DNA of 29,859 bases from BS150m-G50 sp964517435 (GTDB lineage: Bacteria; CAIWAD01; BS150m-G50): the NCBI GenBank assembly GCA_964517435.1, contig CAZFEC010000041.1, forward strand, positions 1 through 29,859, read 5' to 3'. This document shows, one piece after another, positions 1 through 8,257 of the stretch. Positions within the stretch are counted from its first letter, which is position 1; each line of letters opens with the position of its first letter. The position numbers and the translations under genes were made by a program. Under the pieces are notes generated by a model. That model was given only the letters and a program-made list of their open reading frames with translations. It did no database searches and was not told where the DNA came from.

Positions 1-4
1 TAAT

Positions 5-3000
5 CTACAGAAAAACACTTAAGCGAGTGTCCATTTTTTCGGGACCACCTCTCTTGAGCCACTTCTGCGCCGGCTGATAACCGCCGATGTAGAACTCCCA
101 GGCCGCCAGCGGGATGCCGCCGAAATACTGGGTGTCGTTGATCCAGATCCGTCCCAGTTCCCGTTTCGAATCGGTCACTTCCCAGTCCTTACCGGTCAGC
201 CGGTGGGTGATCGCGTTGTCGCCGTCGACAGGGAAGGTGGTGATGCGCTTTTCCAGTTGTGGATGCTCCATCAGGTGCAGCTGACGCAGCTCGCCCCCCA
301 GCTTAACCAGCTTCCAGAAGGTTCTCATGTCATGTGGATAGGGTACTCGGGGAAAGTCTATCTTGAGGAATTCTTTATACTTGTCGCGGTAGGTGGGAGA
401 ATGCAAAACTGCGTAGATGTAGTCAAGGAGGTCGATCGGTGCGAAGGTGCCCTTTCTCTCCTCTCTCTCCGGTGTGAAGGTCAGGTTTAGTCCTGCTGCG
501 ATCTGCTGGAGGATTTCAGAGTTGAGGTTGGGGGTGCGGGGTATATCTGTAGTAAAATGTGTCGAATCATCTTGATGAATATAAAGTGGAGTGCAAAGTG
601 GGATTCCTTTATAACTGAAATGGAATCTATTATCTATTATTGACTTACATAGTTGGATTGAAGTCCATTCTTTGTCTGTCGTCTGTCGTGAGAAAACAAT
701 ACTCATGTTGCATCTTTTGAGGAGGTGCTTCATAACTCCACCTCTAGGCATACAATGAAAACCTTTTGAACGTCCGGTGTAGTAGGTAAACCTTGTATCA
801 AAAGGCCTGTAATCGATTGAGACTAGGTTCGCAGCAAAATCAGGTCCGCTTTCCTCTAGATCTCTACGTGCCAAGTGCACCTTCCAGTCACGCACATCCC
901 TTCCCAAATTGAAATGCTGTCTAGCTTCTTCGTCACTCATCCCTAGGAAAGATTCTATAGTCTGCTTTACCTGTTTCTTAGAAAAGTGGATTGTGAACTC
1001 ATCACGTGCTGTAACAATTCCGACTGAACTGACCGGAAAAAGTTCGTTTAACGAGAAGCCACGAGCATATCTTTTTTCTAAGGCAAAATCCTTCACAACA
1101 AAGTAGTGCTGAGGTGCAGGTGGCGCAATTCGAGTCAGTTCAAATCCATCAAGCTGACTATCGAGAAGTGTTTGATACTTAGTGTCACGAATCCCGTACA
1201 TGTTACCGCGATACACATCCGCCAAATCTCTTACTCTCTTGTTTTGTGTTTTGACGAAAAAGTTGAGTGAAACCCCCTGTTGAATATCGAATACATACTC
1301 ATCCTTGGAACCGTCGGGGCATCGCTCCTTCTTCTTCGAATTCCCATGCAAATCAATAACGAAGATTCTATCAAAAGCCTTCAACAGGCTCCAGCGCATC
1401 CCTCGGAAGGTGGGATTGTCGAGAAAGCCGTGTGCGTTAATGAAAGCAAGTACCCCTTCGCCATTCTTCTCGATTAAATATTGACCGTATCGGATGAATT
1501 TCACGTAATCATCGTTAATCCACTTCGGATTCTTCTCCTTCAGCTTCTCCTTTCCGCCAGGTTCCTTTTTATAGTCCTCCATCAACTTCATGATCCACTC
1601 GCCTTTGTTGGCGCTTTCACCACTGTACGGCGGATTTCCCAGCACCACCATCACCGGCGTGTCCCGCTTGATGTGGTTGGCCTCGCTCGCTTCGTTGCTG
1701 AGCCAGCTCGCGAAGAGGGTGCCGGTATCCTGGTGATGTTCCTCAAGCGAGTTGGTGAGGAAGATCCGGAACCTCTGTTGGCGTTTCGGCTCGTAGCCGG
1801 TCTCCCGCAGCAGCATTTCCAGTTTCAGGTGCGCCATAGCGTAGGAGGCCATCAACAGCTCGAAACCGTTAAGCCGCGGCAGCAGATGCTCCTCCACATA
1901 ACTGCTCCAGATCCCCTGCTGTCCGTCAAAACGCCGGTATATCTGCTTCACTACTTCCGCCAGGAAAGTGCCGGTGCCGGCCGCCGGATCGAGAATCTGT
2001 ACCCGGTGGATCTCCTGTTCCACCTGACGATAGCCGGTGGCGGAGCGTTTGTCTTCCTTCTGGGTATCGACCTTGATCCTGATCTTGGAGGTGTCGGCCA
2101 GCCCTTGTGGCAGGTCGAACTCGCTTTTCAGAATATCGTCCACCGCCCGGACGATGAAGTTGACCACCGGTTCCGGCGTGTACCAGACACCGCGAGCCTT
2201 GCGCAGCTTCGGGTCGTATTCCGCCAGAAAAGTCTCGTAGAAGTGAATAACCGGATCGCGGGTCTGCGTTGCAGCGCCGAAATCCTGCAGCAGCGCCTTC
2301 ACATCGGTGGCGCGGAAGATCTCCGCCAGCGCGTCCACGATCCAGACGATGCGGTCGTCGAGATCATAACCGGCGACATATTGGAACAACTTGCGCAGGA
2401 AAGGATTGCTGTGCGGGATCAACTCCGCTGCTTCCTGGCGGCTGAAATCCTCCAGGGTGGGGTCGTGCAGACGGGCGGCGAACATGCCGTAGGTAATCGT
2501 CTGCGCGTAGATGTCGGCAAACTCCCGCGTCTTGATGTCGTGGATCAAAACATTGCGGAACGCCGCCAGCTGGTCGCGCAGGCTGTGGTTGGCAGCCTCA
2601 TAGATTGAGGGTTGCTCCTCCGCCTCATCCAGCTCCAGCGCCCGGGCGATAGTGCCGGCCAGCAGCCGCGCCTTGCCGGCCATCATTTTGGCCAGTCGGG
2701 CGGCGGATTTGACGGTCTGCCCGGTGAAGGAATAGAATTCCGTAAGTAGATCGTTGAATTGCGCGAAGTTCTCCGGCTGCGTTTTAACCTTGCCGCCACT
2801 GATGGTTGCCAGTTGCACACGCCCTACCTCTTCATCATACCGAAAGAAGCGGAACTCCAGATAGTCGGTGATGATCAGGTTGTCCAGGTCGCGGCGATAG
2901 CGCTTGAACTGCTCCCGGTACTGATTGGCGTCCAGGTCTGCGCCTACGTCCTTAGCCTCGACGAAGCCGAGGGGGATCTCCCCTTTACGGATAATGAAAT

Positions 3001-3172
3001 CGGGAGCGCCGCACTCGATGTGGGTGGGTTCATTGGTAACGTTAATGCCGCGGTCCGGCGCCGCCGCTTCCAGCAGGGCCTGCAGATAGGGGCGGTAGCT
3101 GTGTTCGGTGGAGATGCCGGTCTTGAATTTGGCGTTGATCTGCGTGAGATAGGATTTGATCGGATCCGGCAT
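5..3172 (-). CDS. Type ISP/IIG-like restriction-modification protein (nuclease, N6-adenine methylase, specificity domain)
   Basis: A single-chain DNA methyltransferase with an N-terminal nuclease, expected to act in the cytoplasm against foreign DNA. Counting from a TTG at 3235, residues 79-95 hold a PD-(D/E)xK pattern (GAPDF then FVEAK). The methylase begins near GVWYTPEPVV (349), with motif I DPAAGTGTF (416) and catalytic NPPY (534-537). The C-terminal part, with DYIYAVLHSPTYRDKY and PRVPYP, resembles the type ISP specificity domain. Classical type ISP enzymes are about 1500-1600 residues and carry a helicase between nuclease and methylase; I see no Walker A motif, so this is a IIG-like arrangement. 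I start at the ATG at 3172 because the following MPDPIKSYLTQIN matches how relatives begin; the TTG at 3235 has no clear ribosome site. No separate methylase, specificity or nuclease gene is visible alongside. Recognition sequence unknown. Confidence 0.9.
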   Translation of the reverse strand: MPDPIKSYLTQINAKFKTGISTEHSYRPYLQALLEAAAPDRGINVTNEPTHIECGAPDFIIRKGEIPLGFVEAKDVGADLDANQYREQFKRYRRDLDNLIITDYLEFRFFRYDEEVGRVQLATISGGKVKTQPENFAQFNDLLTEFYSFTGQTVKSAARLAKMMAGKARLLAGTIARALELDEAEEQPSIYEAANHSLRDQLAAFRNVLIHDIKTREFADIYAQTITYGMFAARLHDPTLEDFSRQEAAELIPHSNPFLRKLFQYVAGYDLDDRIVWIVDALAEIFRATDVKALLQDFGAATQTRDPVIHFYETFLAEYDPKLRKARGVWYTPEPVVNFIVRAVDDILKSEFDLPQGLADTSKIRIKVDTQKEDKRSATGYRQVEQEIHRVQILDPAAGTGTFLAEVVKQIYRRFDGQQGIWSSYVEEHLLPRLNGFELLMASYAMAHLKLEMLLRETGYEPKRQQRFRIFLTNSLEEHHQDTGTLFASWLSNEASEANHIKRDTPVMVVLGNPPYSGESANKGEWIMKLMEDYKKEPGGKEKLKEKNPKWINDDYVKFIRYGQYLIEKNGEGVLAFINAHGFLDNPTFRGMRWSLLKAFDRIFVIDLHGNSKKKERCPDGSKDEYVFDIQQGVSLNFFVKTQNKRVRDLADVYRGNMYGIRDTKYQTLLDSQLDGFELTRIAPPAPQHYFVVKDFALEKRYARGFSLNELFPVSSVGIVTARDEFTIHFSKKQVKQTIESFLGMSDEEARQHFNLGRDVRDWKVHLARRDLEESGPDFAANLVSIDYRPFDTRFTYYTGRSKGFHCMPRGGVMKHLLKRCNMSIVFSRQTTDKEWTSIQLCKSIIDNRFHFSYKGIPLCTPLYIHQDDSTHFTTDIPRTPNLNSEILQQIAAGLNLTFTPEREERKGTFAPIDLLDYIYAVLHSPTYRDKYKEFLKIDFPRVPYPHDMRTFWKLVKLGGELRQLHLMEHPQLEKRITTFPVDGDNAITHRLTGKDWEVTDSKRELGRIWINDTQYFGGIPLAAWEFYIGGYQPAQKWLKRGGPEKMDTRLSVFL

Positions 3173-3250
3173 GCGCGTTCCCGGTAGTGAAGGAGTTAGA
3201 TGAATATCGGGCACATGGAGGATATCCGAAAGCAAATCCAGAAATCAACC

Positions 3251-3560
3251 ATTCGTGTATATTCTTGTGCTGAGTCTGCAACGCATCCGCGTCGCAGGCG
3301 AACGACCGCTGACCTCGATCTAACGCAACTCGATCGATAACGGCACAAGGCGAACAAGCCTCTAGGTTAGTTCTAACGTCACTTATTCGAAACCGTGTTC
3401 ATTCGTGGTTCTATTGGCAGTTTAGAAGAAAGGGCGGCCATTTTGCCGCCCTTCTTCAACTATTCGCGTTCATTCTTGCACCTTGCGGCACAAGTCGAAT
3501 AGACCAATGGGCTAGTTCAGAAATTACCAGTTCGGATTCGCGTTTATTCGCGGTTTGGCC
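3251..3560. repeat. Degenerate ATTCGYGTTYATTCGYGGTT-like repeats filling the 345-bp gene-free stretch
   Basis: The stretch 3173-3580 contains no convincing gene. It has four related AT-rich words at 3251-3268, 3395-3418, 3461-3480 and 3536-3560. The second and fourth share the pattern CGYGTTYATTCGYGGTT, differing only by C/T changes; the first and third share ATTCGYGT..ATTCTTG. They flank a terminator hairpin. No terminal inverted repeats or transposase are visible. Similar words recur between genes in many environmental bacterial genomes, from memory; the function is unknown. Confidence 0.45.
3425..3457 (-). terminator. Strong hairpin terminator after the regulator/beta-helix operon
   Basis: The inverted repeat AAGGGCGGC (3430-3438) and GCCGCCCTT (3445-3453) encloses a six-base loop and is extended by GAAG/CTTC outside. 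It lies about 125 bp beyond the stop of the beta-helix gene, and its A/T-rich outer arms could act in either direction. It is the only obvious terminator between the two minus-strand transcription units. Confidence 0.7.
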
Positions 3561-3580
3561 AAATGTTGACGCTGCCCCCC

Positions 3581-4612
3581 CTACGGCCCCGACACCGCGG
3601 TGATCACATAAAACGCATGCGACAAGCCGCCGTGACCGGGATCGCTGTACCAGGTGTGGGTCGTAGTGGCGATCAGGTTTTCCGGCGCGAAAACGCCATA
3701 GGGGGAGTCGCTGCGGTAGACCCGGTAGTAGACCACCCGGATCGGCAGATCCTCCGGTGTCTTGCCTACCTCCACCCATTCCAGCTGATCCGGCGCGATC
3801 GCGTCCGGCGTGGTCGCCTTGGGATCGGGCGGATCAGTGTAGAGCTGACCCGGCGCCGGATCCTCGATGACGACATCACCGTTGCGGCCACCACTGCCGT
3901 CGCTGTAGCATCCGGTCAATACCGCCGTCCCGTAATAACAGTTGACGTCGTACAGCTGGTTCAGCAGGAAGTCACTCTGCTCTACCTGTATCACGGCGTC
4001 GGCGTCGTAGCAGGCGATCGCCTGACTGCTCTCGATGAACTGCGATTGTTCGACGAAGACCTGGGCGTCGGTATTCACCCGGATCGCCACGTTGTTGGTG
4101 ACGAAGCGGCAGCTGTCGATCTCGAGGTCGCCGTCCCACATCTGGATGGAGGCCTGGTGCGACCTGGCGAAATAGCTGCCGATGACCGTCAGCGGCTCAG
4201 TGGTTTCCTGGCAGCAGAAGGCAACCTGCTCCGCCGCGATAATGCAGTTGTAGACATGCAGCGCGCCTCCCTGCAGAACCGCGACAGTATCCAGACCCCA
4301 GTCGGTCATATCCCACAAGCCCAGGTGTATGGTCTGCAGGGTATCGATGTACAACGGAAACTCGCTGGCGGGCGGATCATCGCCGCCAGAACTGCCAAAG
4401 CCATGCTCCGCGCGCAACGTGCCGGCGTTGAACTCAAGCTTGCCCAGGTCCACCGGGACGTTCTGCACGATGAGCTCGCCACCGTCGAGGAGGTAATCAT
4501 CCACCATGGCGCCGGAGACGACGACCGTCTGCCCCTCACCGACGACGGTACGCGCGTACGCCGCCGTGGCGCAGCAGAGCAGACCTATCAACAACAGTTT
4601 TTGATAACGCAT
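3581..4612 (-). CDS. Secreted parallel beta-helix protein with FN3-like C-terminus
   Basis: Function unknown. The first ~20 residues (MRYQKLLLIGLLCCATAAYA) form a clean Sec signal peptide, so the product leaves the cytoplasm. Residues ~30-250 are short repeating beta-strand turns rich in V/I/N/D (for example DLEIDSCRFV, VFVEQSQFIE, VIQVEQSDFL), the look of a right-handed parallel beta-helix as in pectate-lyase-like or NosD-type folds. The last ~70 residues (VVYYRVYRSDSPYGVF ... AFYVITAVSGP) look like one FN3-type module. There is no type A sorting tail. The ATG lies 2 bp after the regulator stop, with purine-rich AAGGGG just upstream, so translation is probably coupled. Being cotranscribed with a sigma-54 activator is unusual for a structural exoprotein. 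Confidence 0.8.
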   Translation of the reverse strand: MRYQKLLLIGLLCCATAAYARTVVGEGQTVVVSGAMVDDYLLDGGELIVQNVPVDLGKLEFNAGTLRAEHGFGSSGGDDPPASEFPLYIDTLQTIHLGLWDMTDWGLDTVAVLQGGALHVYNCIIAAEQVAFCCQETTEPLTVIGSYFARSHQASIQMWDGDLEIDSCRFVTNNVAIRVNTDAQVFVEQSQFIESSQAIACYDADAVIQVEQSDFLLNQLYDVNCYYGTAVLTGCYSDGSGGRNGDVVIEDPAPGQLYTDPPDPKATTPDAIAPDQLEWVEVGKTPEDLPIRVVYYRVYRSDSPYGVFAPENLIATTTHTWYSDPGHGGLSHAFYVITAVSGP

Positions 4613-4614
4613 CT

Positions 4615-6426
4615 TCAGGCCCCTTCTCGACTATCTTCTTTTCTCTCTTGCAGTTTGCGGTAGAGCGAGCGGGTTGAAATCCCCAGTCGCTTGGCGGCCG
4701 ATTCGTAGTTGCCGTCTTCCTCGCGCACCGATTTCAGGATCAGGTGCTGCTCATAGCGCTTCACCTGTTCACGCAGCGACGAGGCGGCGGATATTTCGGC
4801 AAACTGCGCCTCCTCGCTCTGCAGCAACGGCTGCACGTCCTCCCGCCCGATCCGCTGGCCGCGGCCGGTCAGGCAGGTTTGCGTGAGTATGTTCTTCAGT
4901 TCCCGCACATTGCCGGGATAGTGATATTCCCGCAGCAGCTGACGCGCACCCGGCGAGATTTCCCAGCGGGTATCGTATTTCAGCCGCAACTGTTCCAGGT
5001 GATGTTCGATCATAAATTCCACATCATCCAGCCTTTCCCGCAGCGGCGGCACCCGGAGCATCAGCGTGTTGATGCGATAGTAGAGATCGCGACGGAAAGC
5101 ACCTTCCCGCACCCGGGCACTCAGGTCCTGGTGCGTGGCGAACAACATGCGCAGGCTGGCGATCCGCGCTTTGCCGCCTCCCACTTCGCGATACTGGCTG
5201 GTCTCGAGGAAACGCAGCAGCTTCGGTTGGATCGAGAGAGGCAGTTCGCCGATCTCGTCGAGGAAAAGCGTTCCCCGGTCCGCCTGCCGGATCAGGCCGG
5301 CGCGATCCTGGCTGGCGCCGGTGTAGGCGCCGCGCCTCGATCCGAACAACTCCGCTTCAAAGAGCGATTCCGGGATGCCGGCGATGTTCACCGGCACGAA
5401 GGGCTGGCTGGCGCGGTTACTGAAGTAGTGCAGCGCCCGGGCAACCAGTTCCTTTCCGGTGCCACTCTCACCGGTGATGAGCACGTTTTCATCCAGCAGC
5501 CGCAGCTTCTCAATCTGCTCCACCAGCAGCATCATCGCCCGGGAGGCGCCGATCATGTTGAAGTGACTCGGCAGGTAGTCGATCGCCGCCGTCCGTTCCG
5601 GTCGCAGCAGCCCCTGGATGTAGCGGAAGTAGGTGGTCAACTCCTGCCATTCCAGCCTGGCGAAGGCGTTCTGCTCCTTCTCGGTGATCGAACCGGGATC
5701 GGTCAGCACGCGATAGTGAAACAGGTGCAGCTCCATCAGCGACTGCTGCATGGCGTCGACCGGCGCCACCGATTCCAGTGTCCGGTGGAAGCTGTCGAAA
5801 TCGGCGACCGCCAGGTAGTACCTCGCGATGGTCAGCTTGAACAGCTCATCGAGCGTCCGGTCCAGCCCGTATTCAAAAAGATCGATCATCTCCGCGACCG
5901 GTATGATCTCAACCTGCCAGCTGTTGCGGCAGTAAAGCATCATCCGGAGCAGGCGATTGCGCTGCAGCGGATCGGTCACCTGCCGGAAGTGCTCCACTCC
6001 CTGCTGAAACAGCTCCGCGTAGTGGTTCTTGCCCAGCCGCTTGTTGAGATCGAACAGCTGGAACAGCGCATAGGCGTTGGCGTAAGGATCGTCGGAACCC
6101 CACTCCGTCGCCTTCTGCAGCGCCTGATGGGAGCTCTCCCACATGTGCAGGTAGTAATAGGCGATGCTCAGGTTGTAGTAGACTTTGAAATACGGGCAGT
6201 GTTGCTGCAGGTCGACAGCGTGCAGCAGGGAATAGTAGCTGGCGATGGCTTCGCGGAAGCGGCGCACCTTGACCAGTGACCAGGACTTGCGGAAGAGGAT
6301 CTCGGTGCGGTGATGGGGGTCGGTGGCCTGCTTCAGGTCCTCAGCCGCCAACCGGCAGCATCCCGCATAATCTTCGTTTTGGCAGGCTTGCAGGGATGGA
6401 TACAGATCGGCGTAATTGATGAGCAA
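4615..6426 (-). CDS. Sigma-54-dependent activator with TPR-like sensor region
   Basis: A bacterial enhancer-binding protein that would hydrolyse ATP to open sigma-54 promoters. Numbered from the upstream ATG at 6483, residues ~25-290 are an all-helical TPR-like region (for example LFRKSWSLVKVRRFREAIASY) instead of a receiver, PAS or GAF domain. The AAA+ domain has Walker A GESGTGKE (338-345), sigma-54 contact loop GAYTGA (385-390, the F-to-Y form of GAFTGA) and Walker B GTLFLDEIGELP (404-415). A Fis-type helix-turn-helix follows (~568-615, ESAAKRLGISTRSLYRKL). I start at TTG 6426 because AGAGGAGG sits 7 nt upstream and a promoter lies between this TTG and the longer ATG start, which would place the upstream ATG outside the transcript. 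Coupled to the secreted beta-helix gene. The TPR-like sensor suggests a protein or peptide partner rather than a kinase. Confidence 0.9.
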   Translation of the reverse strand: MLINYADLYPSLQACQNEDYAGCCRLAAEDLKQATDPHHRTEILFRKSWSLVKVRRFREAIASYYSLLHAVDLQQHCPYFKVYYNLSIAYYYLHMWESSHQALQKATEWGSDDPYANAYALFQLFDLNKRLGKNHYAELFQQGVEHFRQVTDPLQRNRLLRMMLYCRNSWQVEIIPVAEMIDLFEYGLDRTLDELFKLTIARYYLAVADFDSFHRTLESVAPVDAMQQSLMELHLFHYRVLTDPGSITEKEQNAFARLEWQELTTYFRYIQGLLRPERTAAIDYLPSHFNMIGASRAMMLLVEQIEKLRLLDENVLITGESGTGKELVARALHYFSNRASQPFVPVNIAGIPESLFEAELFGSRRGAYTGASQDRAGLIRQADRGTLFLDEIGELPLSIQPKLLRFLETSQYREVGGGKARIASLRMLFATHQDLSARVREGAFRRDLYYRINTLMLRVPPLRERLDDVEFMIEHHLEQLRLKYDTRWEISPGARQLLREYHYPGNVRELKNILTQTCLTGRGQRIGREDVQPLLQSEEAQFAEISAASSLREQVKRYEQHLILKSVREEDGNYESAAKRLGISTRSLYRKLQERKEDSREGA

Positions 6427-6433
6427 ACCCAAA

Positions 6434-6441
6434 CCTCCTCT
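6434..6441 (-). promoter_or_regulatory. Ribosome binding site deciding a TTG start
   Basis: On the minus strand AGAGGAGG is followed by seven bases and then TTG CTC ATC (start at 6426). It is close to a full anti-Shine-Dalgarno match at ideal spacing, whereas the ATG at 6483 has nothing comparable. Confidence 0.75.
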
Positions 6442-6451
6442 AAGCCTTGGC

Positions 6452-6479
6452 AATATACTCTTTTTGGGGAATATTTCAA
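6452..6479 (-). promoter_or_regulatory. Sigma-70-type promoter of the sigma-54 activator
   Basis: On the minus strand TTGAAA (6479-6474) is followed by a 16-bp spacer and TATATT (6457-6452). Transcription would begin near 6445, just before the ribosome site at 6441-6434. The element is AT-rich within GC-rich surroundings. It implies the activator gene is expressed from its own promoter rather than by read-through from the symporter gene. Confidence 0.65.
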
Positions 6480-6553
6480 GCACTTTGGCAGGCTGCGGGC
6501 TGGAAAGCTGAGAGCCGTTCGCTGATTGGCCGGGCTCGGTCGGGCACGGCGAA

Positions 6554-6568
6554 TGGCCGAAGCGGCCA
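6554..6568 (-). terminator. Small hairpin after the symporter gene
   Basis: TGGCCG and CGGCCA form a perfect 6-bp stem with a 3-base loop 12 bp after the symporter stop. No T-run follows, so factor-independent termination is uncertain. Confidence 0.3.
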
Positions 6569-6579
6569 CGCGGCAGCGG

Positions 6580-8025
6580 CTATATACTTCCCTTCCTGAT
6601 CGATCCTCCAAAGCGCTGGCTGTAGTCCACTTCCAGCAGTTTCACCTTCTTGGCCAGGAAGATGATACCGATCAGGTTGGGGATCGCCATCAGTCCGAGC
6701 GCGATGTCGCCGAAGCCCCAGACCAGCTCCAGCGAGAAGATCCCGCCCAGGAAGTGCATGCCGACGTAGAAGAGCTTGTAGGGCAGAATGGCGCGGTCGC
6801 CCCAGAGGAACTGCGCACTGCGGTCGCCGTAGTAGCTCCAGCTGATGGCGGTGGAGATGGCGAAGAGGAAGACGGTGAAGGTGACGATGTAGCCGCCGAA
6901 GCCGCCGAGGAACGGCAGGCCGTGGCGGAAGGCCCAGGTGGTCATCGGGGAGCCGTTCAGCAGCTTGCCGGCGGCGTCGGTGGCCTGCCAGGCGCCGGTG
7001 ACGATGATGGCCAGACCGGTCATGGTGCAGATTACCAGTGTGTCGATGAAGGGGCCGATCATGGCGACGACGCCCTCCCGCACCGGCTCGTCCGTCTTGG
7101 CGGCCGCGTGGGCGATCGGCGCGGAGCCCTGTCCCGCTTCGTTGGAGAAGAGGCCGCGCTTGACGCCCCACAGCATCGTGTTCAGGAAGACGAGGAAGCC
7201 GCCGCCCGCGATGCCGCTGATTTCGGCGCGGGGGACGAAGGCCTCCGACAGGATGCGGGTGAAGGCGCCCGGTACCTGCGGCAGGTTGGCCAGCAGGATC
7301 AGGAGCGCGCCGGCGAAATAGAACATGGCCATGAAGGGGGTCAGGCGGCTGGCGACCAGACCGATCCGCTTGATGCCGCCGACGATAACCAGACCGACCA
7401 GTATCGACATCAGCAGACCGGTGATCCAGCGCGGTATGCCGAACTCGCTCTGGAACTGGTCGGTGACGGTGAAGGACTGGATCATGTTGCCCTGACCGAA
7501 GCTGGAGATGACGGCGAAGAAGGCGAAAGCGCCCGCCAGCCACTTCCAGTTGTTGCCGAGACCGTAGAGAATGTAATACATCGGACCGCCGCTGGCGGAA
7601 CCGTCCGGATTGATCTTGCGGTAGCGGATGGCGAGGGTCCCCTCGGAGAATTTCAGCGCCATGCCGAAGAAGGCGGTGATCCACATCCAGAAGAGAGCGC
7701 CGGGGCCGCCGTAGTGAATGGCAGTGGCGACACCGGCGATGTTGCCGATGCCGATGGTGGCGGAAAGCGCGGAGGAGAGCGCCTGGAAGTGGTTGATGTC
7801 GCCGGCGTCCTCCGGACGGTCGAAGCGGCCGCGCAACACATCGATGGCGTGGCGGAAGAGGCGGATCTGGATGAGGCGGTAGCGCAGGGTGACGAAGATG
7901 CCGGTGCCCAGCAGCAGCACCACCAGCAGCGGCACGCTCTGCGGCCACCAGTTGGTCGGCCAGGACCAGACATATTCGCTCAGCAGATCCTTGGCCGCAT
8001 CCAGCCAGCCTATCAAGCCGCTCAT
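6580..8025 (-). CDS. Alanine/glycine:cation symporter (AGCS family)
   Basis: An inner-membrane sodium- (or proton-) coupled carrier for alanine, glycine or a related small amino acid. The product of ~480 residues is the usual AGCS length and has many hydrophobic helices. It shows family hallmarks: ALSATIGIGNIAGVATAI near the N-terminus, GGPMYYI, and the signature MLWGVKRGLFSNEAGQGSAPIAHAAA in the middle. I start at ATG 8025 (MSGLIGWLDAA): AGGGAGG at 8031-8037 precedes it at good spacing, while the upstream extension to a TTG at 8082 is arginine-rich and unlike the family. Transcribed alone, divergent from the export operon; no substrate-specific metabolic gene is nearby. Confidence 0.93.
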   Translation of the reverse strand: MSGLIGWLDAAKDLLSEYVWSWPTNWWPQSVPLLVVLLLGTGIFVTLRYRLIQIRLFRHAIDVLRGRFDRPEDAGDINHFQALSSALSATIGIGNIAGVATAIHYGGPGALFWMWITAFFGMALKFSEGTLAIRYRKINPDGSASGGPMYYILYGLGNNWKWLAGAFAFFAVISSFGQGNMIQSFTVTDQFQSEFGIPRWITGLLMSILVGLVIVGGIKRIGLVASRLTPFMAMFYFAGALLILLANLPQVPGAFTRILSEAFVPRAEISGIAGGGFLVFLNTMLWGVKRGLFSNEAGQGSAPIAHAAAKTDEPVREGVVAMIGPFIDTLVICTMTGLAIIVTGAWQATDAAGKLLNGSPMTTWAFRHGLPFLGGFGGYIVTFTVFLFAISTAISWSYYGDRSAQFLWGDRAILPYKLFYVGMHFLGGIFSLELVWGFGDIALGLMAIPNLIGIIFLAKKVKLLEVDYSQRFGGSIRKGSI

Positions 8026-8257
8026 GACATCCTCCCTGAATCGATGTTCCAGCCGCCCGCGTTCGTTGCATGGCGGGCGCAACGGCGCTGATTTTGACCG
8101 CCAATATGTTCATACCGCCGTTTAATTGCCAGCATTAGCGAAAACAGCGCTCGACCCGGAGCGACCAGCAGCCGCTGCGGTGGATATTGCGATTGCGTCA
8201 GAGTGGCACAGCCGGTATCTTCCAGTACTTTCTCACGCGGAGGCTGTCAATTCACAA

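Noticed and set aside
1481..2608. A 375-codon plus-strand frame
   Set aside because: Antisense to the methylase motifs of the R-M gene, with no signal or family resemblance; a shadow caused by GC-rich codon bias.
4615..6426. GAYTGA in place of GAFTGA as a loss of sigma-54 contact
   Set aside because: The Tyr form is a known natural variant of the loop; all other AAA+ motifs are intact.
6476..8113. A 545-codon open frame on the minus strand over the symporter gene
   Set aside because: Arg/His/Pro-rich composition with no motifs; it is an alternate-frame shadow of the clearly recognisable AGCS symporter.
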